Positions 1 through 9,085 of a stretch of DNA of 32,586 bases are shown here, one piece after another. The DNA is from Bremia lactucae (lineage: Eukaryota > Oomycota > Peronosporomycetes > Peronosporales > Peronosporaceae). Location: NCBI RefSeq assembly GCF_004359215.1, contig NW_027152213.1:2033260-2065845 (forward strand). Direction: 5' to 3'. The position numbers and the translations under genes are program-made. The number at the start of each line of letters is the position of its first letter. Within the stretch, counting starts at the first letter, position 1. The notes under the pieces were generated by a model. It saw nothing but the letters and a program-made list of their open reading frames with translations. It made no database searches and was not told the origin of the DNA.

Positions 1-681
1 ATTACGAATCCGCTCGATGAAGAGCAAGAGCAGATAATCCTCATAGAGGAAAGAGCTCGTCGTCGAGCTGCCGAAATAGCGAAAGCTAAGGCTCATAGTG
101 AATATAGATTCACTCCGCTTAGTGCGGACGAGCGTCTCAAAGAGATAGCGGGTCATAGCTTGGCCATCTGGATCTCTGGTGACCCGGCGAGGACGCCGGA
201 GGAGATCGCTGCTCGCGACGCTCTTCATGAGCAATACCTTACGCCGAAGGTAATGACGCGAAGCCAGTATCTGACGCGTTTACGTGATCAAGCCCGTGGG
301 GCTTCGGTGACCTCCATGAGGGAAATTCCGATCGTTTTGTTTCCAAACGAAACAAGAACTGAAAACGAAGTCTCATTTGAGAAATGGGTTCACCGGGCCC
401 GCAAACTCCGTAATATCTGGAATATCAGAGAGTCTGCGGATAGAGGTGATGTTCGCTTGGAACGGAAGTTTCGCTTCGACTTTGCTAAGCTAAAGACCAA
501 AGGCCAGTTACGTTCGGCGTTTATGCCACAAAACGAAGAAAGGCCTAGCCAATATTTCAGTGCTTCGGTTGACCGTGCAACCAAGGATCAAAGCCGCACT
601 GAGGCTTTAGATCCACCCAATCCCACGTTTAGCGGTGGGAAGCGTCGTTTGACGCGAGTTGACCCTGAGCTTGGCGCTTAA
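1..681 (+). CDS. Convergent ORF of Gypsy copy A, unknown function (5' partial)
   Basis: The frame is open from the first base of the window to a TAA at 679-681: 226 codons with no stop. The start lies upstream of the window; the related copy at 21.8-22.8 kb suggests another ~80-100 N-terminal residues rich in serine, glutamate and arginine. The product is hydrophilic and very basic/acidic, with an Ala/Arg/Glu-rich helical stretch near the start, and no signal peptide or membrane segment. I recognise no domain. It runs opposite to pol, and its last ~50 bases overlap the end of the chromodomain frame (pol stop at 629-631). The same arrangement occurs in copy B, so this ORF belongs to the element and is not flanking DNA. 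It stays open here although pol beside it is badly broken. It could be an accessory retrotransposon protein or a captured host gene. Confidence 0.6.
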   Translation: MTNPLDEEQEQIILIEERARRRAAEIAKAKAHSEYRFTPLSADERLKEIAGHSLAIWISGDPARTPEEIAARDALHEQYLTPKVMTRSQYLTRLRDQARGASVTSMREIPIVLFPNETRTENEVSFEKWVHRARKLRNIWNIRESADRGDVRLERKFRFDFAKLKTKGQLRSAFMPQNEERPSQYFSASVDRATKDQSRTEALDPPNPTFSGGKRRLTRVDPELGA

Positions 682-2715
682 AAACGTCAACGGCGTACGG
701 GAAATCTTGCCGAAGCGGTACCTCGAACTCCCAAGTGTTTTCAGAAGAGGGGTGCCCTAGCCACTTCACCGGATACTGTATTGACCCTCATGACGAAGTC
801 ACTTTAAAAGTTTCTCCACATGAAGCTGAAGGTCCCTCCGCGCATCAAGCAGCGCGGGAAGGAGCCAAAATTTCGGCGAAAGCATTTGATGCTCTATGAC
901 ACGAGGTGCAACTTCTTCGTGAGGTCCTTGCTCGGGTTGAGAGGTCTTTTGAGGTGGTTCGGGACTGTCTTTCAACGCTGGAGCGTCAGCAGCCTCGTTT
1001 AAAGGGCCAGCTGGATATCCTGGTGAGGATGCAGCAATCTGCGGCACGACCGCCTGTCTCGGCGCAAGCGCCTCCAAGTCCACGTGGGAAGGGTCCCGAT
1101 ATGGCTTAAGCAAGCCAACGTAAAACACTGGGTGTGTACGCAGCTTGCTAGGAAGGTGTAGCGTAAAAGCTAGGCCCTTCTTGGCCACGACCGTAAATGG
1201 TCCAATAAAGCGCGGGCGCAATTTGGTCTTGAAGACCGCAAAAAACAAGTTGGTAGTTAGGTTTCTAGCGTTTAGTAAAACTCGGTCTCCGACCATATAA
1301 AAATTAATACAGCTTCTGCCTTTGGCATCTGCTTGTTCTTTTTGTTTGTCTTGGCGATCAGCACTCGTACCCCTTACATGCCTTAAGCCACTAAATCGCG
1401 TCGCGAGAAACTCGCTTACTTGTTTACGAACGTAACAAGGCTAATATCAGCAAGCCATTCGGCTAATTCTCCCCTACCAAGCCCTGAACCACGCAGTGGT
1501 ATCGTTAGTGGAACGCGCGGGTGGGTAAGACCGTTTATATAGAACAGAGTATAGCCTGTAGAGGCATGAACAGCGTTATTTAACGCAAATTACACTACTG
1601 TGAGCATGGAGCTCCAGCACTTTGGTGTCTGAGCACACACGCTGCGTAAAACGTCTTCAACGACGCGATTGACACGTTCGGTTTGACCATCGGTCTGCGG
1701 ATGGTCCGCAGTGGACATATCCAATCCGGTACCAAGCACACGGAAAATTGATTTCCAGAAGTTACCCAAGAAACGGGGATCCCGATCAGAGACAATTGCC
1801 ACTGGCAAACCATATTGTCGAAGCACACGATCGATAAACAGCTTAGTTGTACCCTCTCCATCAATGGAATCCGGCACGGCCGCTAAGTGAGCCATTTAGC
1901 TCAAACGGTCAACAAATACCACTAAACCGGAGTTACCGGCTGAATCTTTCGGTAGCCCTAAAACAAAATCCATACTATTGGACTCCCAGCATCCTATGTT
2001 GACGGGAAGACTCGCCAGTGGCGCAGCAGCATGTACCGAGGGTTTAAGCCGTTGGCACGTTTGGCATGTGCTAACATATGTGCAGACCCATTTATAAAGT
2101 TTGGGCCACCAATAACTCTGGCTGATAGAGCCGTAGGTCTTTTCCTTACCGAGATGACCACCAAGGATAGTATCGTGTGCCTCATAGAGGATCCGGTACT
2201 TCAAATTATCATCATGAGGAACAACGACACGCGGAGGGTCCGCGATGTCTGTGCAATAAAGCAACAGGTCGTTATCGATAGAAAATCGATGTAACCATGC
2301 ACGCAAACGTGCTGGCAAATTAATACCCGAATCCGAGTTCTTTAAGGCTCTTAGCAGAGCTACACACTCTTCATCCTTGGCGTAAGCCGAACATATTAAT
2401 TCAGGAATAGGCGACGAGATAGTCGTTAAATGAGAAAGCTCATAATCCGGCCCATAACATGCCGCTTGGGGTGCTAACCGCTGTAAGCGGGTAATCACTA
2501 GCTCGCATGAGCAATTGGTAGTAACCATCGACTAAGTCCAATGCACTGTAAATTGTACATCCCACCATATTGTTCTGAAGAACATCGTTTTTAGAAATGG
2601 GGGTTTGTGCTGGTATAGTGACAGCATTAGGCTTATTATAAGCATGTACAATGCGCCATTTACCATTTGGCTTTTTGACACAAATTGTCGGTGTCGAATG
2701 AGGAGATCTGCCTCG
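629..2715 (-). pseudogene. Gypsy pol remnant, copy A: partial RT, integrase, chromodomain
   Basis: Read right to left: RT N-terminal part (about 2715-2455, motifs CVKKPNGKWRIVHAYNK and YSALDLVDGYYQLL), then a deletion that removes the rest of RT and most of RNase H, then integrase (about 2455-1300). The integrase shows the HHCC zinc region (HDTILGGHLGKEK ... CQTCQRLK) and the D,D,E core (MDFVLGL, SDRDPRF, DGQTERVN). A C-terminal integrase segment and chromodomain follow (about 1300-629). Lesions seen: an in-frame TAA at the RLS/MAHL position (~1896), a TGA after VEKLLK (~799), and a one-base loss near 779 that shifts the chromodomain frame. The RT catalytic YxDD segment is absent. Nonfunctional. 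Confidence 0.9.
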
Positions 2716-2914
2716 GACGCGGCCCTCCATGTCCGAGCACGAATGCCTCAAACTGCTCCAACTGAGCAACATGTTGCTCAGGAGGACTACCCAGGAGCCT
2801 GGCCAGGGCTTGTTCACCAAGTCCCTGCGCCATAAGCCCTGCGACCTCCCGATGATGTTCGGAGAGGTGGGGAAAATGAGCCCAATCAATATTAAGGCTC
2901 ATCCTCACGTACAC
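2704..2914 (-). pseudogene. gag N-terminal fragment joined to RT, copy A
   Basis: Starts at ATG 2914 (or the in-frame ATG at 2902, MSLNIDWAHFPHL) and reads about 65 residues that match the plus-strand gag at 32.0 kb (GLGEQALARLLGSPPEQH shared). At about 2715 it switches into reverse-transcriptase sequence; the rest of gag, protease and the linker are missing. A short GCA is common to both sides of the join. The frame continues for a few codons into RT sequence and then ends. A deletion or recombination product, not a working gag. Confidence 0.75.
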
Positions 2915-2958
2915 ACGCAGAGATGCGGGTCGTGTGAAGGATTTCGAGTGCTACCAAG

Positions 2959-3074
2959 TGTAGGCGGGCATGTCGTAATGCGGCCACGCTCTACTTAGAC
3001 ACACACCCTAGCACAGCGAGGAAGCGGTTTAACCTGCTTCTCTTGCGTGCAGTGAGGTAGTTGTGGTGGGCGCG
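2959..3074 (-). repeat. LTR I fragment ending at the assembly gap
   Basis: 116 bases nearly identical to 3756-3871, the 3' (gag-proximal) end of LTR I on the minus strand. It is bordered at 2944-2956 by the same primer-binding site (minus strand TGGTAGCACT) and stops at the Ns. This is a second copy of an LTR-leader-gag junction. Confidence 0.8.
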
Positions 3075-3631
3075 NNNNNNNNNNNNNNNNNNNNNNNNNN
3101 NNNNNNNNNNNNNNNNNNNNNNNNNNNNNNNNNNNNNNNNNNNNNNNNNNNNNNNNNNNNNNNNNNNNNNNNNNNNNNNNNNNNNNNNNNNNNNNNNNNN
3201 NNNNNNNNNNNNNNNNNNNNNNNNNNNNNNNNNNNNNNNNNNNNNNNNNNNNNNNNNNNNNNNNNNNNNNNNNNNNNNNNNNNNNNNNNNNNNNNNNNNN
3301 NNNNNNNNNNNNNNNNNNNNNNNNNNNNNNNNNNNNNNNNNNNNNNNNNNNNNNNNNNNNNNNNNNNNNNNNNNNNNNNNNNNNNNNNNNNNNNNNNNNN
3401 NNNNNNNNNNNNNNNNNNNNNNNNNNNNNNNNNNNNNNNNNNNNNNNNNNNNNNNNNNNNNNNNNNNNNNNNNNNNNNNNNNNNNNNNNNNNNNNNNNNN
3501 NNNNNNNNNNNNNNNNNNNNNNNNNNNNNNNNNNNNNNNNNNNNNNNNNNNNNNNNNNNNNNNNNNNNNNNNNNNNNNNNNNNNNNNNNNNNNNNNNNNN
3601 NNNNNNNNNNNNNNNNNNNNNNNNNNNNNNN
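3075..3631. other. Assembly gap (557 Ns)
   Basis: Unsequenced bases. The sequences on the two sides overlap in content: 2832-3074 and 3632-3874 are the same 243-bp gag-leader-LTR segment with about five differences. The gap therefore lies inside or between two LTR I/gag copies. Its true length is unknown. Confidence 1.
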
Positions 3632-3755
3632 AGCCCTGCCACCTCCCGATGATGTTCGGAGAGGTGGGGAAAATGAGCCCAATCAATATTGAGGCTCATC
3701 CTCACGTACACACGCAGAGATGCGGGTCGTGGGAAGGATTTCAAGTGCTACCAAG
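3632..3755 (-). pseudogene. Second gag start, leader and primer-binding site beside LTR I
   Basis: Minus-strand gag start (MSLNIDWAHFPHLSEHH, to about 3690) cut off by the gap, followed rightward by the leader and the primer-binding site at 3741-3753 (minus strand TGGTAGCACTTGA). The site lies two bases from the LTR end. The tRNA 3' end implied is TGCTACCA, which resembles that of some initiator methionine tRNAs; that identity is an inference. Confidence 0.7.
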
Positions 3756-4287
3756 TGTAGGCGGGCACGTCGTAATGCGGCCACGCTCTACTTAGACACA
3801 CACCCTAGCACAGCGAGGAAGCGGTTTAACCTGCTTCTCTTGCGTGCAGTGAGGTAGTTGTGGTGGGCGCGTTAGCGAGCTCACCCAACAGACTAAGTAC
3901 TCTGGTTAAGTGTCGTCACGGGAGCGGTAATTCGGCTCCTCGTGCGCACTTACCAAGTAGGAAGTAGTTTTCAGACTGATTTATATTTAATAGAATTAAA
4001 TATAAATATCTATATTTACTTATCAAAATGTCATCTCTATAGATAACACTTAATATGTATTGCGAGTATATCTTTATAGATACCTCGCGTAACGGATGAC
4101 GCTAGCCGTCATCCCTCCTAATGTGAATGCACGCATGTGCATCACATACACAAGTGTTGGTCACAAATGTGCACCACACCCGAGTGCTGGGTCTAATTAC
4201 TATTATGTAGTAATTGACCATCCCCTTAAGTACACGAAATGTACATAACGGGGACTGTGTAACATTAGGGCAATTTAGCCTGTTACA
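3756..4287 (-). repeat. LTR I, left copy (5' LTR of copy A)
   Basis: 532-bp LTR on the minus strand, beginning TGTAACAGGC at 4287 and ending CTACA at 3756. It is homologous end to end, in inverted orientation, to 31390-31928. It contains a series of inverted repeats that the other copy also has (see findings). Outside it, 4288 onward is host DNA. Confidence 0.9.
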
Positions 4288-4503
4288 GTAGCAATTTTTA
4301 GATGATGAATCGAATACTGCTGTTGGTAGAAGCGGTTCTTTAGATTGTTAACAGCTTATCGTACGATCTAAAAAATATTATTTGGGATATTTTCTGATAA
4401 TTACATTTTTATCGTAATTTCAAAACGTTGATTTGATCAACAAGATAAAGTTCATGCGACGCTAAAAACAAGCAATAGTCTCGTCCACCGATTTGCCAAA
4501 ATA
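4288..4503. other. Upstream region of the TMEM70-like gene
   Basis: 216 bases of AT-rich DNA between the LTR and the first host gene. It presumably holds the promoter. I see no clear Inr-type core; a perfect short inverted repeat (GTTGAT-TTG-ATCAAC) lies at about 4427-4441. Confidence 0.5.
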
Positions 4504-5562
4504 ATGCTACGAACATCACGTCGCTCAGTGCGAGTTGGAGAGACGCTTCTATCTTCACTTCTTCAACGAAGTCCATTCTCATGTATACTGATTCATCCTG
4601 CTAGTACGGCTGCGCTACAACGACTCCCAATCAATGTCTTTAGTAGTCGCAATGCAATATACAACGAAGCGGCAATGATTCGTTTTTTTTGCTCGTCCCG
4701 ATCCAGTGATGCACAGAGGAAAACTGAGGTGGCTAACGTGCTGCCACATGATGAAAAGGATAGCAGTGAGTTGGTGTACCAAGCACCCATGACACGCGCT
4801 GTACGCCTGATGAAGGCTGTGTCTGTTACCAGCTGTACCCTCACGTCCCTCGGTATGCCCATTCTTTGTATCATTAGCCCACAAGACACGTCAATGCTTG
4901 CCAAGGTATACATGCATATTTTTCCATAATTTCAGAATATTCACATGTTGCATGCATTGGATATGTCTAGTGGGCAATGTGCGGCACCATCATGTTATTT
5001 GGACTGGGCACAACCTCGCTTTTTCACTTTTTGTTTCAGCCATATGTCATGCGAATGTGGTTAGTTGGTCCGGCTACTGATTATCATGGTGCCACGAGTG
5101 CGGAGTCGACCATGACTGTCGAAACCGTGACGCTTTTTGCTCAGCTACAGCAGCACTCCTTCCGACTGTCTGACGTATCACCACCTACGCAGGCAATGCA
5201 CCCAATGGTCTCTTTTCAAGCTTGCGGTCGTCACTACTTCATCCATCCCGAGTCTTTTGAAGATCGAAAACTGCTATCTCATTTAGTTGGATCAAAAGCG
5301 AGCAAGGTATAAATAATTGAATAATTTTTCATGCTTTATCTTATCGGCTTCTTGCATCACACACATTAATGTAGTTTTGTTTTGTTATTCAATGCGTATT
5401 TATTACTAATTGCGTTTTCAATAGCGTATATCGCTTCACGGTGATCCCCCTTGCCTAAAAAGTCGGCATCGACTCCATCCTCTCAAGTTATTGCTATCAA
5501 ATGCAGCTCACGTAATAATTGCTTTAGAAATTCCATGTGGAGCGACGCTTTTAGTTACTTAA
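4504..5562 (+). CDS. TMEM70-family mitochondrial protein (ATP synthase assembly factor-like)
   Basis: Three exons by my reading: 4504-4905, 4971-5306 and 5425-5562. The introns (65 and 118 bp) both have GT-AG ends and sit between codons; the product is about 291 residues. The N terminus is rich in Arg/Ser with few acids, like a mitochondrial presequence. Around residues 95-165 there is the TMEM70/TMEM186/TMEM223 pattern: a basic 'TRAVRLMKAVSVTSCTL' segment, one hydrophobic helix, a short loop, a second hydrophobic helix (GTIMLFGLGTTSLFHFLF), then a matrix-side soluble domain. Family members sit in the inner membrane, and TMEM70 helps assemble ATP synthase and complex I; that role is transferred by family. 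The length fits the family (about 250-300). Exon 3 ends in a TAA at 5560-5562. TMEM186- or TMEM223-like function is the main alternative. Confidence 0.8.
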
Positions 5563-6546
5563 GGTGCCCATATCATCATCGGCCTCCATGGCTTATGCGC
5601 TGCAAGTTTCTGGAAGCGTTCGTCTTTTTATTCATGCAGTAAACATCTTCAACGCTTTAAACTCTATAAAGTCAGGATAAATCACCTCTGATAATATCAG
5701 ATGGTTCTTGTCGTCTCTAGCGAGATTGAAGATATATAAATGTCGGCCCTTCTATGTGTGGCACATTTGGCGCCTTTATTGTTTTTTGGCTGAAATTGTC
5801 CTAATAGAATCACTACATCTTTCCTCCACCAAGCTTTTCATCAATCTCTGTAATTTCTTCAAATTTATTCATCACTTCATCCCTGTTTTACATTATCTGC
5901 AGTTTGCTCGTGTGATTTCTGTCTGGTTTGTCATCGACTTGACTTTAAGTGGCAATGCTCCGTCAATTTTTCAATGGTCCAAAATTTGATTTTTTCGTAA
6001 AGCCTACTACTCTCCGAGTCGAAAGAATCGATTCATTAGAGAAACAAAGCTACTGGTTTCAAGCATCGAAATATGCTTCATGCTACCTTGTTGCTTGTCT
6101 TCTGTATTGGTCGCGGTAGCAATGCCCGCAATTAACTGCGACCATTGAATGTTATTGCGACCATTGAAAGTCGTTGGCATTTTAATTTAACGACAACGCA
6201 TTTGTTTGAGTCTTAACGGTAAACTTGCCTAGTTTTGGACCATCACTGGTGCCACATGAAGATTGCAGTACAAAGCTCAGCTTTAAGCTTGGCGAGCATA
6301 TAAACATTCGTATCAATAGCGTTCTCAAGGCTCTTTTCTCGGCCATTGGTGATAGTTCCAATAAAAACAACATTAATCGCAATGCTAAAATGGCATGCAT
6401 TATATATGCAAGCGGTCCCTTGGCTCACAGACGTCTCGTAGCAGCTACTACATACAGCAAATTCTTAATCCACTTCTTATCTACTTTCCTCTGTCTCGAC
6501 CCTTTACAACTTAATTCTTGATAATAAACTACTAACTTCATCCCGC
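5563..6546. other. Intergenic region, nothing recognised
   Basis: 984 bases between the ends of two convergent genes. There are several short ORFs in all frames and none resembles a known protein. A 13-base direct repeat (TGCGACCATTGAA) occurs at 6137 and 6156. Presumably 3' UTRs and spacer. Confidence 0.5.
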
Positions 6547-8991
6547 TTATGCCGTGGCTCGAAGAGACTTGCCATCGGCACAGATGTCATCGTAAAGACG
6601 CTCGAATCCTTGCGGTGTAAAGCAAGTAAAACTTGCTGCATATGTCCACAGACTCGTGCACAGTTCATCCATCTCACGAGGCATCGCTTCAACATGATGT
6701 CGTTCCATCTTGTCTTGGGATTGGATAACAATGCGATCAATGGCGTCTCCAATTGTACATACATACTTAAGCATTTTTTCAACCACCGTCTCGTCGCTTT
6801 GATTACGAGACCACTCGGCCATAATTTTCATTTTCTTCAGCACTTGGCGAATCTCGCGCAACTTTTTGTTAGGCTTCCACTTTTCATAGCATGCCTCTGT
6901 TGATAATGTCGGTACTGAAGTCTCTTCTTCTACACCCACTGCCACCATGGACGAAGCCTCGTGACTTATCGTCTCCTTCACGTCGTTTTCCAGATCTTTC
7001 ACTAAAGCACCCATTTTGCTCGGACTACCACTTTTATTGTGGCGAGACTTCTTTCGGGGTGCTGTCCGATCGGCCTCATCCAACGAAGACGATTGTCTTT
7101 TCTGGCGAGACGTTGCCGACGGAGCGGGAGAAGAAACGTCGATTTCGCCTTCCTCGGGATCGTTATTAACCACAGAGGCTTGAGCAGGTGATCGATTTAA
7201 TGGTGTCCTCTGCTTTCGTCCAATATCCCCAGTAGAAGCTCCTCCATCGATGCTAGACACGATGTTGCGTCGGCTCAAAGGCTCGTCACCATTCTGTTGC
7301 CGTGCAGCATATCGCTCCGCCGCGCGAGCCATACGACCCCCAGAATTTGGTAGACTCGATGCAGTTACACCAGGAATGGCTCCGCTTTGAATGATGGCAC
7401 TAAATTGTGCTCCGAGCGATTGATTTGTGTTCACACTAGCAGAGATGAGTGCATTCGCTTGTTGTACAATACGCGGGTCACCTGCACTCGGATCAGGAGC
7501 AGGTAATCGTTTAAGTAAGTTCTCTGCGCGTTTCTTTAGGCGCTCGCCTTTCAGCGCTCGTTGCTTTTGGAAATGAAGCAAGTCATCGTTTAAGATGTCT
7601 TCCCATCCTCCAAAGCCATGGACGTAGACACCAAGTAGCAGTGCCGTATCTTTTCGTTGTGTCCAATCGTGCTCCTTTTCAGCCCACGTCCAGCTTGACA
7701 AATCTCGTGTATTCACTCCAAGCACAGATAGATCGCTCTGTTTTGCTACAAGCACGTACGCACCTTGGGCATTGGCTTGTGCATTGCCTGAAGAGCACCC
7801 AGCGGCTCGCAATGCGCGTTGAACAGCAACCCGAAGTTTGAGATTTTCATAAAGACGCTCAAGAATTTGCGACGCTTTTGCTTCGACATCGACGATTTTA
7901 ATATTATCATACGGTTGCCGCGCTTCGACAGCCTGTTTTGCTTTCTGAGCCACTTCATTTCCAAGAGCTTCAAGACGGTCAATATTACATTTTGTCGTTG
8001 TATGTACATTAGCTCGTTCAATAAAGTTTGGCATCTTGTACTCATCCGCAAATGTAGAACCTGTTGGGTAAAGCCCCACGTCCGTAAGGTCGCCATAGCG
8101 AAGCATTGCACGCAACATGGCACGCACGACCTTGCCGTTCACAACAGGTGCAGAGGATCGGCTTACACTGCTACTGTATCCATCACCTCCAGCCTCTCCA
8201 TGCTCGCTACTGCTACTATTGCCCGTGGTGTTAATTATCGAGCTCGGAAGTTGCATCGTTTTCGTGACGGGTTTGTTTGTCATGACTGCAACGGGCGGAA
8301 CGGGTCCATTTCCAGTGCTTAAACTACTCGCTTTCTTGGCTTTAGCATTCGTCTTCTTTCGACCATTTAGTTTCATGGCCAATCGATCATGTGCTGAGAC
8401 TGGTTTCCGCTTCATTGGCAACCGCCCGGCTGTACCAAACGTCGAATTTAGCGAACCTCCTGAAGCCAGGGCCGCTCCAACGTTAGCGTCCGCTTCCGGG
8501 GATAATATGGGTGAACCTTTCGGAGGTGGCGGACTAGATTTTAATGCTAATTTACCTATTGGTTTTTTTCTCTTGTCTCGCAAGTCTCGTTGAATTTCCT
8601 CAATTGTGCGCCGATCCCGCTTGCGTGTTCCCAGAGGCATCATCGCCTCGGTCTCAGCAGCTTTAAATCTGGCTGCTGCTCGTGTCGAGTTCACATTTAG
8701 CGTCTCATTATTTGCTGCCATGCCATGAGGTCGGGGGGCAGACAATGCTGGACCTAAGGCGTTGTTAGCATAGCCGTAGCTCGAACGACTGTCAATTCCT
8801 CCAGATGGGACGTGCTTGGCTGCTTCAAAACTTGTTTTCTCTGTCTCGGCTTCATTATCCGATTCAGAATCCGATGATGAGGAAGAAGACGAGGATCCTG
8901 TGCTAGTCGAAGACGAGTCGTCGTCAGAGATATTATTTTCGCCGTTGTTTTCATCGTTTTGCACGCGCGATTCGTTCAAGCTTTCGGCCAT
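6547..8991 (-). CDS. CHD1 C-terminal-like protein lacking chromodomains and ATPase motor
   Basis: Single uninterrupted frame of 814 residues, ATG at 8991. Residues 1-55 are an acidic Ser/Asp/Glu stretch; 55-285 are low-complexity and basic, with probable nuclear signals (RKRDRR, KRKP). Residues ~288-485 look like the SANT/SLIDE-type DNA-binding region that follows the helicase in CHD1: an 'RAMLRYGDL' SANT-like start, then WAEKEHDWTQRKDTALLLGV and YVHGFGGWEDIL. Residues ~500-700 are disordered, with an EEGEID motif at 613-618. Residues ~701-805 match the CHD1 helical C-terminal domain (DUF4208): YEKWKPNKKLREIRQVLKKM, then LWTYAASFTCFTPQGFERLY. In CHD1 proteins these parts sit behind two chromodomains and a SNF2 motor, both absent here. 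Likely nuclear; perhaps a nucleosome- or DNA-binding adaptor (inference). It shares a 94-bp upstream region with the divergent GEP4-like gene. Confidence 0.85.
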   Translation of the reverse strand: MAESLNESRVQNDENNGENNISDDDSSSTSTGSSSSSSSSDSESDNEAETEKTSFEAAKHVPSGGIDSRSSYGYANNALGPALSAPRPHGMAANNETLNVNSTRAAARFKAAETEAMMPLGTRKRDRRTIEEIQRDLRDKRKKPIGKLALKSSPPPPKGSPILSPEADANVGAALASGGSLNSTFGTAGRLPMKRKPVSAHDRLAMKLNGRKKTNAKAKKASSLSTGNGPVPPVAVMTNKPVTKTMQLPSSIINTTGNSSSSEHGEAGGDGYSSSVSRSSAPVVNGKVVRAMLRAMLRYGDLTDVGLYPTGSTFADEYKMPNFIERANVHTTTKCNIDRLEALGNEVAQKAKQAVEARQPYDNIKIVDVEAKASQILERLYENLKLRVAVQRALRAAGCSSGNAQANAQGAYVLVAKQSDLSVLGVNTRDLSSWTWAEKEHDWTQRKDTALLLGVYVHGFGGWEDILNDDLLHFQKQRALKGERLKKRAENLLKRLPAPDPSAGDPRIVQQANALISASVNTNQSLGAQFSAIIQSGAIPGVTASSLPNSGGRMARAAERYAARQQNGDEPLSRRNIVSSIDGGASTGDIGRKQRTPLNRSPAQASVVNNDPEEGEIDVSSPAPSATSRQKRQSSSLDEADRTAPRKKSRHNKSGSPSKMGALVKDLENDVKETISHEASSMVAVGVEEETSVPTLSTEACYEKWKPNKKLREIRQVLKKMKIMAEWSRNQSDETVVEKMLKYVCTIGDAIDRIVIQSQDKMERHHVEAMPREMDELCTSLWTYAASFTCFTPQGFERLYDDICADGKSLRATA

Positions 8992-9085
8992 TTTTTTGGA
9001 GAATTATAACTCGTCCCTGACAGTCACAAACGACTATTTTTATTATTGATTGAAAAATGACAAAGTTTGGTTTTGCAATTTGGTC
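8992..9085. promoter_or_regulatory. 94-bp divergent promoter with two opposed Inr-like cores
   Basis: This is the whole spacer between two divergent start codons. On the minus strand, 9060-9047 reads TCATTTTTCAATCA, close to the oomycete Inr consensus (TCATTYYNCAWTTT), 56-69 bases from the ATG at 8991, a typical distance. On the plus strand, 9068-9081 reads TGGTTTTGCAATTT; its downstream half (YYNCAWTTT) matches well, but it lies only a few bases from the GEP4-like ATG at 9086. Confidence 0.5.

Larger units (their letters stand above)
1..4287 (-). mobile_element. Ty3/Gypsy chromovirus copy A, degraded, LTR I type
   Basis: Minus-strand LTR retrotransposon remnant whose 5' LTR is at the right (3756-4287) and whose left end lies outside the window. 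In element order it shows LTR, primer-binding site, the first ~70 gag codons, an abrupt join into reverse transcriptase, a second deletion, integrase, a chromodomain, and then a convergent plus-strand ORF. It is homologous over its pol part to copy B at 22.1-24.9 kb. Stops and frameshifts break pol several times, so it cannot be autonomous. A run of Ns interrupts it. Host DNA begins at 4288. Confidence 0.9.

Noticed and set aside
2991..3795. Long open frames spanning the N run
   Set aside because: They are open only because the gap contributes no stops; real sequence on either side is LTR and gag.
6137..6168. Short direct repeat as a regulatory array
   Set aside because: Only two 13-base copies, with no further units or known motif.
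8117..8593. 158-residue plus-strand open frame
   Set aside because: Opposite strand of the CHD1-like gene in its low-complexity region; composition follows from the antisense of Ser/Lys/Pro codons.
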